Origin: Vagococcus lutrae
GTDB taxonomy: Bacteria > Bacillota > Bacilli > Lactobacillales > Vagococcaceae
NCBI RefSeq assembly: GCF_003987555.1
Contig: NZ_NGJW01000005.1
Span: forward strand, 62,001 to 126,000
Direction of reading: 5' to 3'
Length of the DNA stretch: 64,000 nt
The translations under genes and the position numbers were made by a program. The notes under the pieces were generated by a model, which did not search any database, was not told the origin of the DNA, and saw only the letters and a program-made list of their open reading frames with translations. This document shows positions 37,066 to 50,221 of this stretch, piece by piece. The first letter of the stretch is position 1. Each line of letters begins with the position of its first letter.

Positions 37066-38427
37066 CTAATACTCCGTTCGTGTCGTGATAGAAGAAAATT
37101 TATTATATTCTTTGATGAAGAGTAATTCGACAGTGCCTCGAGAGCCACTTCTGTTCTTCTCGATTATCACTTCAATAATATTATTATCTTCATGTTCTTC
37201 TGAATCTTCGTCTGAGTCACGTTGGTAATAATCATCACGATATAAAAAGGCGACAATATCCGCATCTTGCTCGATAGATCCAGACTCACGGATATCACTT
37301 AGGACTGGTCGTTTATCCTGTCGTTGTTCAACACCACGAGAAAGCTGTGACAAAGCAATAACAGGAACTTTTAACTCTTTCGCCAATTTTTTAAGCTGTC
37401 GTGAAATCTCCGATACTTCTTGTTGGCGATTCTCTCGTCCAGTTCCTTCTATCAGCTGCAAATAGTCAATTAGCACTAAACCAAGATTACCTTTTTCTTG
37501 TGCTAACTTTCGACATTTCGCTCTAATTTCTGAAATTTTAATTCCCGGCGTGTCGTCAATGTAAATATCAGCTTGCGATAAGCTTCCCATCGCCATGACA
37601 AGATTACCCCACTCTTCTTCAGTCAGTTGACCTGTTCGTAAATGACTGGCGTCTATCGTGCCTTCTGCACACAACATCCGATTCACCAGTGATTCCGCCC
37701 CCATCTCCAAACTAAAGATTGCAACCGCTTTATCCGTCTTCGTTCCCACGTTTTGGGCAATATTTAGAGCAAAGGCTGTTTTACCAACTGCTGGACGTGC
37801 TGCTAAAATGATTAATTCCTCAGGTTGTAAGCCTGCCGTCATTTTATCTAAAGCATGATAGCCAGTAGGTAAGCCTGTAATCTCTTCTTGCAATTGAGAG
37901 AGCCGGTCGATTTCAGCAAAGGTTGTATTTAATACATCGGCAATAGCTAAAAAACCAGACCGATTGCGACGTTCAGAAACTTCCATAATCATGCGCTCAG
38001 CTTCATCTAAAATCGTTTCGACTTCATCACCTTGCTCAAACCCTTTTGTCACAATATCTGTCGCTGTTTGAATCAAATTGCGCAACAATGCTTTTTGTTC
38101 TACAATTTTCGCATAATGCCCAACATTTGCGGCCGTCGGTACAGCCATGGCTAATTCTGTCAGATACCCAACTCCGCCAACATCTTCTAATAAATTCAAA
38201 CTATCTAGCTGCTCTTTCACTGTGATTAAATCAATCGCTTCATTACGATCATTTAATGTCAACATCGTTTGAAAAATAAGTTGATGACTACGTCGATAGA
38301 AATCTTGGTCTGTGATAAACTCCATCGCCTCAATAATCGCGTCGGCATTTAAAAAGACCGAACCTAGAACAGCTTGTTCGGCCTCCATACTTTGAGGTGG
38401 CATCCTATCTTGTACTATATCATTCAT
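37066..38427 (-). CDS. dnaB: Replicative DNA helicase
   Basis: Hexameric 5'-3' helicase of the replication fork (called DnaC in Bacillus subtilis). It has 453 residues. The N-terminal domain (about 10-110, PPQSMEAEQAVLGSVFL) and linker precede the RecA-like domain, with Walker A ARPAVGKTAFAL and the motif LVLIDYLQLI. No intein is present. It lies 29 bases after rplI. Confidence 0.98.
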   Translation of the reverse strand: MNDIVQDRMPPQSMEAEQAVLGSVFLNADAIIEAMEFITDQDFYRRSHQLIFQTMLTLNDRNEAIDLITVKEQLDSLNLLEDVGGVGYLTELAMAVPTAANVGHYAKIVEQKALLRNLIQTATDIVTKGFEQGDEVETILDEAERMIMEVSERRNRSGFLAIADVLNTTFAEIDRLSQLQEEITGLPTGYHALDKMTAGLQPEELIILAARPAVGKTAFALNIAQNVGTKTDKAVAIFSLEMGAESLVNRMLCAEGTIDASHLRTGQLTEEEWGNLVMAMGSLSQADIYIDDTPGIKISEIRAKCRKLAQEKGNLGLVLIDYLQLIEGTGRENRQQEVSEISRQLKKLAKELKVPVIALSQLSRGVEQRQDKRPVLSDIRESGSIEQDADIVAFLYRDDYYQRDSDEDSEEHEDNNIIEVIIEKNRSGSRGTVELLFIKEYNKFSSITTRTEY

Positions 38428-38456
38428 GATTTCTATCCCTCTCTAGTATGTATGCA

Positions 38457-38909
38457 TTATTGTGCTTTAACATGAACACGTAACTTCGCATTAACATCTG
38501 GGTATAGCTTTACAGGAACATTCGTATAGCCCAGACTGCGAATTGGGTTCGCCAACTCCATTTTACGACGGTCTACTTTAATTTTATGTTGCTTATTTAG
38601 TTCTTCTGCTATTTGTTTCGTCGTAATAGAACCGAATAAGCGACCATCTTCACCAGATTTTGCTGTTAATACAACTTCAAAACCTTCCGCTTCTATTTGT
38701 TTTTTAATATCTTCTGCCGCTGCTTTCAATTCAGCTTCTTCTTTTTCTTTTGCTTTTTTCTTAGCAGCAAGTTCACTCATACTAGCATTGGTAGCTTCTT
38801 TTGCTAATCCTTTTTTGATTAAAAAGTTTTGAGCATAGCCAGGTGACACCTCTTTTACATCACCTTTTTTCCCTTGACCTTTAACATCTTTTAATAAAAT
38901 GACTTTCAT
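38457..38909 (-). CDS. rplI: 50S ribosomal protein L9
   Basis: Large-subunit protein, 150 residues: N-terminal rRNA-binding domain ([20 protein letters not shown]), long connecting helix rich in Lys/Glu/Ala, and C-terminal domain. The ATG at 38909 has AGAGGTG upstream; the open frame continues upstream but without L9 likeness. It is paired with dnaB, as in many Firmicutes. Confidence 0.97.
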   Translation of the reverse strand: MKVILLKDVKGQGKKGDVKEVSPGYAQNFLIKKGLAKEATNASMSELAAKKKAKEKEEAELKAAAEDIKKQIEAEGFEVVLTAKSGEDGRLFGSITTKQIAEELNKQHKIKVDRRKMELANPIRSLGYTNVPVKLYPDVNAKLRVHVKAQ

Positions 38910-38986
38910 TCTACTACACCTCTCATGAAATATTCTACCTTTTATTTTACCATTTTTATTTAATAATAGCGAGTTAGACATAAAAA

Positions 38987-39002
38987 TGTTCCACGTGAAA
39001 CA
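38987..39002. other. parS site (ParB-binding)
   Basis: TGTTCCACGTGAAACA matches the Bacillus parS consensus exactly. It sits in a 28-base near-perfect palindrome (38981-39008) between rplI and the rpsR terminator, about 10 kb from dnaA. Confidence 0.93.
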
Positions 39003-39010
39003 TTTTTAGA

Positions 39011-39045
39011 TAAAATAAAAAGAAGGTTTGAAATCAAACCTTCTC
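39011..39045 (-). terminator. Terminator of rpsF-ssb-rpsR
   Basis: AGAAGGTTTGA (39021-39031) pairs with TCAAACCTTCT (39034-39044). The minus-strand transcript ends in a U-rich stretch. Confidence 0.88.
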
Positions 39046-39053
39046 ACTTATTT

Positions 39054-39293
39054 TTACTCTTCTGTAACAAATGGTAAAAGTGCCATAATTCTAGCACGTT
39101 TAATAGATGTTGTTAAAGTACGTTGGTGTTTTGCACAAGTACCTGTTACACGACGTGGTAAAATTTTACCGCGTTCTGAAACAAACTTACCTTTAAGCAA
39201 TTCAACGTTTTTATAATCGACATGATCGACGTGGTTAGCACAGAAATAACACACTTTACGACGTCGTTTTCCGCCTCTGCGTTGTTGAGCCAT
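39054..39293 (-). CDS. rpsR: 30S ribosomal protein S18
   Basis: Small-subunit platform protein that pairs with S6. It has 79 residues with C15/C18 (VCYFC) and C53/H56 (TCAKH), the zinc-binding form of S18. Conserved [15 protein letters not shown] is present. It is the last gene of the rpsF-ssb-rpsR operon. Confidence 0.98.
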   Translation of the reverse strand: MAQQRRGGKRRRKVCYFCANHVDHVDYKNVELLKGKFVSERGKILPRRVTGTCAKHQRTLTTSIKRARIMALLPFVTEE

Positions 39294-39314
39294 TTATTGT
39301 TCCTCCTGTTCGGT

Positions 39315-39818
39315 TTAGAATGGTAAATCATCATCTGAGATATCTATCTTAGCTGATGATGCGAATGGGTCTGAATCACGACCAAAATCCGGCATACCTT
39401 GTTGAGGCATTGAAGATGATGACTGATTAAAACTTTGGTTATTATTAGGTTGAGCACCAAAATCTGAACCAGAGCCTTGACGTCGTTGTTCATTGACTGA
39501 CTTCGACTCTAAGAATTGGAAACTATCTGCTACCACTTCTGTCACATAGACACGTTGACCTTGTTGGTTTTCATAGTTACGTGTTTGAATACGTCCTACA
39601 ACACCAATTAAAGTTCCTTTTCGTGCATAATTAGCCAATGTCTCTGCGGGCTTTCGCCAAATCACCGTGTTGATAAAATCTGCTTCACGATTACCACTTT
39701 GATTTGTAAATGGACGATCGATTGCCAAGGTGAATGTTGCAACAGCGACACCATTTGCTGTATAACGCAAATCTGGATCTTTAGTTAATCTACCTACTAG
39801 TACGACATTATTAATCAT
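39315..39818 (-). CDS. ssb: Single-stranded DNA-binding protein
   Basis: Tetrameric protein that coats single-stranded DNA in replication and repair. It has 167 residues: an OB fold ([19 protein letters not shown] to about 108), then a Gln/Asn/Ser-rich linker, then the acidic tip SDDDLPF that recruits partner proteins. The ATG at 39818 follows AAAGGAGATGG; a GTG six codons upstream overlaps the Shine-Dalgarno. Confidence 0.98.
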   Translation of the reverse strand: MINNVVLVGRLTKDPDLRYTANGVAVATFTLAIDRPFTNQSGNREADFINTVIWRKPAETLANYARKGTLIGVVGRIQTRNYENQQGQRVYVTEVVADSFQFLESKSVNEQRRQGSGSDFGAQPNNNQSFNQSSSSMPQQGMPDFGRDSDPFASSAKIDISDDDLPF

Positions 39819-39841
39819 TTTTCCATCTCCTTTCACCGGAA

Positions 39842-39857
39842 TGTTTCACGTGAAACA
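39842..39857. other. parS site in the rpsF-ssb spacer
   Basis: TGTTTCACGTGAAACA, a perfect 16-base palindrome and consensus parS, in the short gap between rpsF and ssb. It is transcribed with the operon. Confidence 0.93.
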
Positions 39858-39860
39858 TTT

Positions 39861-40160
39861 TTAGTTTTCTTCTTTGACAATCATATGACGTAAAATATCA
39901 TCATTGATTTTAGCTAAACGGTCAAACTCGTTGATACCATTAGCATCTTCGGAAGAAACTTTAACGATGTGATAAAATCCTTCACGGAAATCGTTGATTT
40001 CATACGCTAAACGTCGTTTTTCCCATCCTTTAGATTCTAAAACCTCTGTACCGTTTTGTTTTAAAATATCATCAAAACGTGCGATAAGAGTACTTTTAGC
40101 TTCCTCATCAATGTTAGGTCGAATAATATACGTAATTTCATAATTCGTTACTTGACTCAT
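39861..40160 (-). CDS. rpsF: 30S ribosomal protein S6
   Basis: Small-subunit protein that binds 16S rRNA together with S18. It has 99 residues, starts [20 protein letters not shown], and carries [17 protein letters not shown](F/Y)Y. The ATG at 40160 lies behind AAGGAGGTG; a GTG three codons upstream overlaps that site. It is first in the operon, after a leader of about 75 bases. Confidence 0.97.
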   Translation of the reverse strand: MSQVTNYEITYIIRPNIDEEAKSTLIARFDDILKQNGTEVLESKGWEKRRLAYEINDFREGFYHIVKVSSEDANGINEFDRLAKINDDILRHMIVKEEN

Positions 40161-40240
40161 TGATTTCACCTCCTTGTGGTCTCTGGCTCTATGATGTCAT
40201 AGAGCAAGGAAGAGTAATCTTAGACTACTCACATCTAAAT
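40161..40240 (-). promoter_or_regulatory. 5' leader of rpsF with two hairpins
   Basis: On the minus-strand transcript GAGTAGTCTAAGATTACTC and GCTCTATGACATCATAGAGC each fold into a hairpin between promoter and Shine-Dalgarno. In other Firmicutes the S6-S18 complex binds this leader; I cannot match the known binding motif here, so this is only a candidate. Confidence 0.4.
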
Positions 40241-40269
40241 ACTATACTACTTTTTGTTAAAATTATCAA
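40241..40269 (-). promoter_or_regulatory. Promoter of rpsF-ssb-rpsR
   Basis: TTGATA (40264-40269), 17-base spacer, TATAGT (40241-40246) on the minus strand. Confidence 0.72.
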
Positions 40270-40287
40270 GTTTATTTTACCTTTCTC

Positions 40288-40325
40288 TATAAAAACAGAC
40301 CAGTTACTCATACTGGTCTGTTTTA
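40288..40325 (-). terminator. Terminator of gyrA
   Basis: AAAACAGACCAGT (40292-40304) pairs perfectly with ACTGGTCTGTTTT (40312-40324). It is symmetric, so it may also act on plus-strand transcripts. Confidence 0.9.
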
Positions 40326-40330
40326 AATGT

Positions 40331-42808
40331 TTATTCCTCTGTTAATTCCTCAGTAGACGTTTCAATTTCATCTTCTTCGTCTTCTTCAATAATCGCCATT
40401 GTGGCAACTTTGCTGCCTTCTTCTAAACGAATGAGGCGAACACCTTGTGTCGCACGTCCTGTTTGCGAAACAGAATCAACATCAAAACGAATAATCACAC
40501 CTTGGTTCGTAATCACTAAGACATCTTCATCACCTTCTACAGTCGTTACTGAAACAAGAGGCCCATTTTTATCTGTAATATTGGCAGTCTTAATCCCTTT
40601 ACCACCGCGCCCTTTAACTGGATATTCAGACGATGCCGTTCGTTTTCCATAACCATTCTCTGTTAATATCAATACTTCATTGTCTTCTGTTAGAGTTGAC
40701 ATGCCGACAACGTAGTCACCGTCACGTAAACGAACACCTCGCACACCAGCTGCCGTACGTCCCATGTTACGGACATCTGTTTCTTTAAATGTGACCGAGT
40801 AACCTAAGTGTGTACCAATAATGATGATTTGCTCACCATTTGTCACCGTCACGTTCATGACTTCGTCGCCATCTCGTAAACCAATAGCAATCAAGCCATT
40901 ACTGCGAATATTCGCAAACGCTTCGGTTGTCGTTCTTTTAACCGTTCCATGTTTCGTCGTAAAGAATAAATAACTATTCTCTTTGTCTGACTTTTCTACC
41001 GAAATCACAGATTGGATTTTTTCATTAGAATCAATTCCTAATAAATTAATAATTGGAATTCCTTTTGCTGTTCGACCATATTCAGGGATTTCATAGCCTT
41101 TTGCGCGGTATACTTTCCCAGTATTCGTAAAGAACAGTAACGTATCATGCGTTGAACAAGACACGAGATTTTCTATGAAGTCATCGTCATGCATGCCCAT
41201 ACCTTGCACACCACGTCCACCACGCTTTTGCGTTCTAAATTCACTACTTGGTAGACGTTTAATATATCCGTTATGCGTCAACGTAATGACACTATCTTCT
41301 TCTTCAATTAAATCTTCATCTTCTAAACTCAACACTTCGCCTACTAATAGCTCAGTACGACGTGGGTCACTATATTTATCTTGAATTTCTTGCAATTCTG
41401 TTCGAATAATATCTAGCACCCGTTGATGATTGGCTAAAATGTCAGCCAAATCAGCAATAAGTTTTAACAATTCTTGATATTCATTTTCAATCTTATCGCG
41501 TTCTAAGCCTGTTAAGCGACGCAAGCGCATATCAAGAATAGCTTGTGCTTGTTTTTCAGAAAATTCAAAACGCTCTATTAACGCATTTTTAGCAATATCA
41601 TCTGATGCAGATGAACGGATAATCGAAATAATCTCATCAATATGGTCTAACGCCACGCGTAAGCCCTCTAAAATGTGCGCACGAGCTTCCGCACGCTTTT
41701 TATCAAACTGAGTACGGCGACGGATTACTTCTTCTTGGTGAGCCAAATAATGCTCTAAAATAGCTTTCAGACTTAATAGCTTTGGTTCGCCATTTACAAT
41801 CGCCAACATATTAAAGCCAAATGAACTTTGAAGGGCGGTCATTTTATATAAATTGTTCAGTACAACAGAAGCTGATACATCTCGGCGAATTTCAATCACA
41901 ATCCGCATTCCTTCACGTGATGATTCATCTCGCAAATCGGTAATCCCTTCAATTCGTTTGTCTCGATGCAATTCCGAAATACGTTCGATCAATTTAGCTT
42001 TATTTACCATGTAAGGTAATTCTGTCACTAAAATACGCTCGCGACCGTTAGCTTGTTCTTCGATTTCTACCTTAGCTCTCACAGTAATCGAACCACGACC
42101 CGTTTCATAAGCACGACGAATACCTGATTTCCCCATGACTAATCCCCCTGTTGGAAAATCTGGTCCAGGTATCATCTCCATTAAGTCAGCTGTTGTTGCC
42201 TCAGGATTGTCCATCAACACATTAATCCCTGCAATTACTTCTCCTAAATTATGTGGTGGTATATTAGTTGCCATCCCTACGGCAATTCCCGTCGTTCCAT
42301 TTACGAGTAAGTTTGGAAAACGTGCGGGTAAAACAGTCGGTTCTTTTTCAGAATCATCATAGTTTCCTTGAAAATCTACTGTATCCTTATTTAAATCACG
42401 TAACAGTTCCATCGCTATCTTACTCATTCGCGCTTCTGTATAACGCATAGCCGCTGCGCCATCACCATCTACTGAACCAAAGTTACCGTGACCATCTACT
42501 AACATATTGCGATAACTAAATGGCTGAGCCATCCGCACCATTGATTCATAAATCGCGCTGTCACCATGTGGGTGATATTTACCCATTACATCCCCAACAA
42601 TTCTCGCCGATTTTTTATGTGGTTTATCCGGCGTAATCCCCAATTCATGCATCCCATATAAAATACGACGATGAACAGGCTTCAACCCGTCACGGACATC
42701 TGGTAAAGCACGTGAAACGATAACACTCATCGCATAATCTATAAAGGAGTCTTGCATCTCACTTGTAAGATTCACATCGACTATATTTTCTTTTCTCTCT
42801 TCTGACAT
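40331..42808 (-). CDS. gyrA: DNA gyrase subunit A
   Basis: Breakage-reunion subunit of gyrase, 825 residues. The quinolone region reads [12 protein letters not shown] with Ser84 and Glu88, the sensitive residues. The catalytic tyrosine lies in RYTEARMSK. The C-terminal beta-pinwheel includes the GyrA box QKRGGRG (within [14 protein letters not shown]), which marks gyrase and not ParC. It lies 23 bases after gyrB and ends in a terminator. Confidence 0.99.
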   Translation of the reverse strand: MSEERKENIVDVNLTSEMQDSFIDYAMSVIVSRALPDVRDGLKPVHRRILYGMHELGITPDKPHKKSARIVGDVMGKYHPHGDSAIYESMVRMAQPFSYRNMLVDGHGNFGSVDGDGAAAMRYTEARMSKIAMELLRDLNKDTVDFQGNYDDSEKEPTVLPARFPNLLVNGTTGIAVGMATNIPPHNLGEVIAGINVLMDNPEATTADLMEMIPGPDFPTGGLVMGKSGIRRAYETGRGSITVRAKVEIEEQANGRERILVTELPYMVNKAKLIERISELHRDKRIEGITDLRDESSREGMRIVIEIRRDVSASVVLNNLYKMTALQSSFGFNMLAIVNGEPKLLSLKAILEHYLAHQEEVIRRRTQFDKKRAEARAHILEGLRVALDHIDEIISIIRSSASDDIAKNALIERFEFSEKQAQAILDMRLRRLTGLERDKIENEYQELLKLIADLADILANHQRVLDIIRTELQEIQDKYSDPRRTELLVGEVLSLEDEDLIEEEDSVITLTHNGYIKRLPSSEFRTQKRGGRGVQGMGMHDDDFIENLVSCSTHDTLLFFTNTGKVYRAKGYEIPEYGRTAKGIPIINLLGIDSNEKIQSVISVEKSDKENSYLFFTTKHGTVKRTTTEAFANIRSNGLIAIGLRDGDEVMNVTVTNGEQIIIIGTHLGYSVTFKETDVRNMGRTAAGVRGVRLRDGDYVVGMSTLTEDNEVLILTENGYGKRTASSEYPVKGRGGKGIKTANITDKNGPLVSVTTVEGDEDVLVITNQGVIIRFDVDSVSQTGRATQGVRLIRLEEGSKVATMAIIEEDEEDEIETSTEELTEE

Positions 42809-42831
42809 GAGCCTTTTTCCCTACTCTCTTT

Positions 42832-45910
<3,079 letters not shown>

Positions 45911-45914
<4 letters not shown>

Positions 45915-46162
45915 TCTTCTGAAGCCTCTTCAGCTGTTTCAGAAGGTTTTTTTTCCATAAAAAAAGTACCTACTTCAGGTAACTCCACCATTGATCCTGC
46001 GTATAATTTTCGACCACGTCGATTTTCTAACTCACCATCAACAAACACGACATGTTCTTGCAAGTACCATTTTGCCATTCCACCACTAGAAATTTCATTA
46101 ATTTCTTTTAAAAATTGTCCCAAGGTGATATACGGCGTTTCCAACATAAACTGTGTTTTCAA
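45911..46162 (-). CDS. yaaA: S4-domain RNA-binding protein YaaA
   Basis: Small protein of 83 residues with an S4 RNA-binding domain (YITLGQFLKEINEISSGGMAKWYLQE, VFVDGELENRRGRKLY). Members bind ribosomal RNA or assembly particles. The TTG at 46162 lies just after AAGGTGAG and gives the usual MK-X-X-F-X-LET start; the ATG at 46147 is too far from it. First gene of the yaaA-recF-gyrB-gyrA run. Confidence 0.9.
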
Positions 46163-46320
46163 TTTCTCACCTTCTTTTTTTCTTCCTTACTATTATAGCC
46201 TTTTTTAAGCAAAAAAACAAATAAACCCTAATCATTTCCCTTTTAAGAGATTTAATCATTTAGATATCTTTTTACCTTAAATGATTAAAAACGCCTAAAA
46301 ACGAAAAATTAGGGCAAATA

Positions 46321-46353
46321 ATAAAAAACTGCTGATTTAACAGCAGTTTTTTT
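46321..46353 (-). terminator. Terminator of dnaN
   Basis: AAAACTGCTG (46325-46334) pairs with CAGCAGTTTT (46341-46350); U-rich on the minus-strand transcript. Confidence 0.88.
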
Positions 46354-47487
46354 CTAACTTGTTCGTACTGGTGTAATCAGTTGCACAAATGAAATATCAC
46401 TATCTTTAGGTTCTAACGTAAACGGACGAAGAGGAGAGATAAACTTAATGGTAATAGCTGTATCTCCAAACGCTTTGAGCGCTGCTTTCATATAGTCTGG
46501 ATTAAAGGAAATTTCTAAAGGATCTCCAGACACTTCTTGAAAGACTAATTGCTCTTGAACATTTCCGACTTCTGGTGAGTTACCATACAATGTCACATCA
46601 TCGGCATTAATGACTAATTTGACAATATTATTACGTCCTTCATGAGAGAAAAGAGACGCACGTTCAATCGCAGCTAATAACGCCGGCACATCAAAACTAA
46701 TCTCTGTATTAAATTCATTAGGAATGAGACGATCTGTGTCTGGATATTTACCTTCTAACAAGCGAGAGTAAAAGTGCATGCTATCTGTTTTAAATAAAAC
46801 TTGATTTTCCATGACACTGACTTCGACTTCTTCCTCTTCATCTGTAAATGAGCGAGATAATTCAATCAAACTTTTACCAGGAATAACCATATCTAGCTCT
46901 TTCGCCATACCCCCTAGTGGTATCTTTCTTTGAGCAAGTCGATGACTATCTGTTGCGACAGCTTTTAATTCTTCTGGATGAATAGTTAAGTGAACACCTG
47001 TTAAAATTGGACGACTTTCATGAGCGGAAACAGCAAAAACTGTTTCATTAATCAGTTTATTTAACACTCTTACAGGTAATTTTAACTGTTCTGCCTCATC
47101 AATCGCAGGTAAGTGTGGATATTGATCAGCATCTAAGCCGTTTATCATAAAATCAGCTGCGCCAGATGTTAAATGAATCTGATTGTTTTCTTGTAAATCA
47201 AAAGAGAAGCGCGTATCAGGTAGTTTTCGGATAATTTCACCTAAAAAACGTGCTTGTAAAACAATAGCTCCTGTTTGTTCAATGACCATTTCAGCTTTTT
47301 CATCTTCATGAGATAAAAATGTTTCGATTGAGATATCGCCATTACTACCAGTTAGAGATAAACCTTCTTCTGATAGAACAATTTTGACACCCGTTAAAAT
47401 AGGAATAGTTGTTTTAGAACTAATTGCTCGTTGAATAATTGATAATTCGTTCATAAAAGCATTGCGATTTATTGAGAATTTCATCAT
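46354..47487 (-). CDS. dnaN: DNA polymerase III sliding clamp (beta subunit)
   Basis: Ring clamp that tethers the polymerase, 377 residues, three similar domains. Conserved segments are TTIPILTGVKI, ARFLGEIIRKLP, ESRPILTGVHL, the GRNN stretch and the C-terminal FVQLITPVRTS. Two ATGs in tandem (47487, 47484) are possible; both suit the AAAGGA site. It lies downstream of dnaA. Confidence 0.98.
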   Translation of the reverse strand: MMKFSINRNAFMNELSIIQRAISSKTTIPILTGVKIVLSEEGLSLTGSNGDISIETFLSHEDEKAEMVIEQTGAIVLQARFLGEIIRKLPDTRFSFDLQENNQIHLTSGAADFMINGLDADQYPHLPAIDEAEQLKLPVRVLNKLINETVFAVSAHESRPILTGVHLTIHPEELKAVATDSHRLAQRKIPLGGMAKELDMVIPGKSLIELSRSFTDEEEEVEVSVMENQVLFKTDSMHFYSRLLEGKYPDTDRLIPNEFNTEISFDVPALLAAIERASLFSHEGRNNIVKLVINADDVTLYGNSPEVGNVQEQLVFQEVSGDPLEISFNPDYMKAALKAFGDTAITIKFISPLRPFTLEPKDSDISFVQLITPVRTS

Positions 47488-47549
47488 AGTTGAAAATCCT
47501 TTCTTTTATTCTTTATATATTAATAAATAATAGTAGTAGTAGGCACTGT

Positions 47550-47650
47550 TGATAGTGTGGATATGTGGATTCAGCAAATGGTATTAAAGGGTTTTCCACT
47601 TGTGGATAACCTGTGGAAAACTAAAGTTGTTTTTTGTTCTTTTCCACAAT
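47550..47650. other. DnaA-box cluster between dnaA and dnaN
   Basis: A perfect TGTGGATAA at 47601-47609. Near matches are TGTGGATAT (47556-47564), TGTGGATTC (47564-47572), TGTGGAAAA (47612-47620), and in the other direction TTTTCCACT (47592-47600) and TTTCCACAA (47641-47649). It forms the minor arm of a bipartite origin. Confidence 0.8.
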
Positions 47651-48993
47651 TACTGTGTTAGCTGATTTTTGATATCATTTATTTCTTTTTGAACGGTCGT
47701 ATCATGTTCTAATAATTGCTGGATTTTTTCGTGAGAGTGAATAACGGTAGTGTGGTCTTTCCCACCAAACTCCGCTCCGATTTTTGGCAAAGAATTATCC
47801 GTCATCTCGCGTGAGAGATACATGGCGATTTGACGTGGCAAAACAATTTTTTTAACGCGTCGTTTTCCTTTTAAATCTTTCAAATCAATATGATAGTAAG
47901 CACAGACTGCTTCTTGAATCGCTAAAATAGAGAGTTGTTGATGTGGTGCTAATGGTCGTAGTGTTTTTAATGAATCGGCTGCTAAACTTGTTGTAATATC
48001 AGCACCATTCATAGTAGCGTATGCTTGCACACGTACCAATGCTCCTTCTAACTCTCTAATATTAGAATCAATTTGTCCTGCTATGTAACTTAATGTATCA
48101 TCTGGTATTTCTAAACGTTCAGCGTCTGCTTTTTTCCTTAAAATAGCAATACGTGTTTCTAAATCGGGTGGGGTAATATCGACTGAAAGTCCCCAAGCAA
48201 AGCGTGAAACGAGACGTTCTTGTAATTTTGGAATTTCATTTGGTAAACGATCACTTGTTAAAACAATTTGACGTCCATCATTATAAAGTGAGTTAAAGGT
48301 ATGGAAAAACTCTTCTTGCGTTCCTTCTTTATCTGCGAAAAATTGAATGTCGTCAACTAGCAGCAAGTCAACATTGCGGTATTCTTGACGAAATTCTTCT
48401 GACGTTCGATTTTGTATCGAGTTAATAAAATCATTGGCGAACGTTTCGCTACTCACATATTTTACTTTCGCGTTCGGTTGATTTAATAACATTTGATGCC
48501 CAATCGCATGCATTAAGTGTGTTTTACCTAATCCCACACCACCATAGAAAAAGAGCGGATTATAGGTAGAACCCGGATCTTCTGCTACGACCAACGCAGC
48601 CGCATGTGCCATTTGATTTCCTTTTCCGATAACAAAAGTATCAAATGTATATTTAGGATTCAGTAACGCTTTTTTACTATTTTCTTGCGCTTGTTGGTCA
48701 TTAATTGTATGGCTATCAATCAGAGGTTCCTCTGGTTGAGGTTGTTCGTTTTCAATAATAAAGACTGGAGTAATTTCTTCACCAGTAAGTTTAAAGCCAG
48801 TTTCCACAATTTTTGTTGAGAGATTTTTTTCCCAATAATCTTTGTGAAGGGTTGAAGGTACTTTAATCGTTAAAATACCATTTTCTAAGCTAATCGGTGT
48901 CGCTTGTTCAATCCAGGCATTAAAACTAGGGGTGGTTAAGATTTTCCGATAAGTATCTTCTAGTTCTTTCCAAATATATTCAATATTTGGCAT
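47650..48993 (-). CDS. dnaA: Chromosomal replication initiator DnaA
   Basis: AAA+ protein that opens oriC, 447 residues. Domain I (about 1-80), a Gln/Glu-rich linker, the ATPase with Walker A GGVGLGKT at 151-158 and DDIQF at 214-218, and the DNA-binding domain with [11 protein letters not shown]. The ATG at 48993 follows TAAGGAGGG by eight bases; the frame stays open 40 codons upstream but with no DnaA likeness. Confidence 0.99.
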   Translation of the reverse strand: MPNIEYIWKELEDTYRKILTTPSFNAWIEQATPISLENGILTIKVPSTLHKDYWEKNLSTKIVETGFKLTGEEITPVFIIENEQPQPEEPLIDSHTINDQQAQENSKKALLNPKYTFDTFVIGKGNQMAHAAALVVAEDPGSTYNPLFFYGGVGLGKTHLMHAIGHQMLLNQPNAKVKYVSSETFANDFINSIQNRTSEEFRQEYRNVDLLLVDDIQFFADKEGTQEEFFHTFNSLYNDGRQIVLTSDRLPNEIPKLQERLVSRFAWGLSVDITPPDLETRIAILRKKADAERLEIPDDTLSYIAGQIDSNIRELEGALVRVQAYATMNGADITTSLAADSLKTLRPLAPHQQLSILAIQEAVCAYYHIDLKDLKGKRRVKKIVLPRQIAMYLSREMTDNSLPKIGAEFGGKDHTTVIHSHEKIQQLLEHDTTVQKEINDIKNQLTQ

Positions 48994-49027
48994 ATTTGCG
49001 TCCCTCCTTACAATCATCATCTTTTTC

Positions 49028-49056
49028 ATTTTAGCATTAAAAATAAAAGTTTTCCA
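49028..49056 (-). promoter_or_regulatory. Possible dnaA promoter
   Basis: Minus strand TGGAAA (49051-49056), 17-base spacer, TAAAAT (49028-49033) preceded by TGC. The -35 box overlaps a degenerate DnaA box, which would fit autoregulation. Confidence 0.4.
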
Positions 49057-49059
49057 CTG

Positions 49060-49400
49060 TTGATAAAAATTTGTGGAAAAGAAATTCACAAGAAAATCAA
49101 AACTTATCCACAAGAAGATTTATCGCTGTGAATAAGTTTACGGTAAAATATATATTGTGAAAATGTTGTGGATAACTATAAGTTGTTATATCAAGGGTTT
49201 TGAGAGTTAATCCACACGTTATTGCAAGAATGTGGATAAGTTTATATACAGTGTTTAACTTGTGTATAACCTAAAACTAACTTCTGATTAACTTCTCATA
49301 ATCAAAATCTTTTCCGCATGGAAGTCACAAAGTAAATAGCAGATTGTGGAAAACTTTTTGCATAAAATATTAACAAAAAACACAGAAGTTAATTTTCGGG
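49060..49400. other. oriC, main DnaA-box cluster upstream of dnaA
   Basis: Perfect DnaA boxes: TTATCCACA at 49104-49112 and TGTGGATAA at 49167-49175 and 49231-49239. Near matches: TGTGAATAA (49127-49135), TAATCCACA (49208-49216), TGTGTATAA (49261-49269), TGTGGAAAA (49345-49353). AT-rich runs follow, for example TGCATAAAATATTAACAAAA after 49368. Gene strand bias also reverses here. The stretch 48994-49487 otherwise holds no gene. Confidence 0.92.
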
Positions 49401-49487
49401 AATGATTTTTTGTAAAAAAAGAAGAGAGCAATGACCGAAAGTAAAAATAAAAACACGATGAAAAAATGATAGGATTGCAATAAAGAG

Positions 49488-49516
49488 TTGACAGGAGAGC
49501 TCTTTTTTCGTATACT
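49488..49516 (+). promoter_or_regulatory. Promoter of rpmH
   Basis: Perfect TTGACA (49488-49493), 17-base spacer, TATACT (49511-49516). Confidence 0.85.
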
Positions 49517-49581
49517 GTTAAAGTCTATCTAACTAATAATAGAAATAGAGTGGATATATCTTAATTAGGAGGTGCCTCGAA

Positions 49582-49716
49582 ATGAAAAGAACCTATCAAC
49601 CAAGCAAACGTAAACATAAACGAGTTCATGGATTCCGTAAACGCATGAGTACTAAAAATGGCCGTAGAGTTTTAGCAAACAGACGCCGTAAAGGAAGAAA
49701 AGTATTATCTTCATAA
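49582..49716 (+). CDS. rpmH: 50S ribosomal protein L34
   Basis: Tiny basic large-subunit protein, 44 residues, [18 protein letters not shown] at the start and [18 protein letters not shown] at the end. An AGGAGGTG Shine-Dalgarno lies 11 bases before the ATG. It is the first gene right of the origin, with its own promoter and a terminator behind it. Confidence 0.98.
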   Translation: MKRTYQPSKRKHKRVHGFRKRMSTKNGRRVLANRRRKGRKVLSS

Positions 49717-49747
49717 GCCGCTGAACCTATTCAGTGGTTTTTTTTTA
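49717..49747 (+). terminator. Terminator after rpmH
   Basis: CCGCTGAA (49718-49725) pairs with TTCAGTGG (49730-49737), followed by nine T. Read-through would feed rnpA. Confidence 0.82.
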
Positions 49748-49855
49748 TTTTTAAATGACAAGTTTCTTTTAATCGCGTGATGTATTTTTTTAAAATTATG
49801 CTATTATTGATGAGAGAGTCTATCGTGATAAAGACTGAGAGGATGTGAGTGACGG

Positions 49856-50203
49856 ATGAAGAAAAAATTTCGAATTAAGCAGGAAAAAGAGTTTCGAGAG
49901 ATTATGCAGTTAAAAAACTCTTTTGCCAATCGACATTTGATTATTTATATCCGGCATCATAATCAATATCATCATCCGCGAGTCGGATTATCCGTGGGGA
50001 AAAAACTAGGCAATGCTGTCAAACGTAACCAAGTAAAACGCTACTTAAGACAAGCTATGCAAGGGGTATTTGCTGAGTTACCTCCGGATATCGATATTAT
50101 TTTGATTGCACGTCCTCAAGCTGCCAATCTTTCTTATTATGAGATGGAAAAAAATCTTCATCATGTTTTAAGACTTGCTGATATATGGAAAGACAAGCAA
50201 TAA
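49856..50203 (+). CDS. rnpA: Ribonuclease P protein component
   Basis: Protein cofactor of RNase P, which matures tRNA 5' ends. It has 115 residues with the RNR signature region RVGLSVGKKLGNAVKRNQVKR (about 43-63). It lies in the conserved order rpmH-rnpA-yidC-jag. Confidence 0.97.
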   Translation: MKKKFRIKQEKEFREIMQLKNSFANRHLIIYIRHHNQYHHPRVGLSVGKKLGNAVKRNQVKRYLRQAMQGVFAELPPDIDIILIARPQAANLSYYEMEKNLHHVLRLADIWKDKQ

Positions 50204-50221
50204 AATAAGAGGAGTCAAGAA

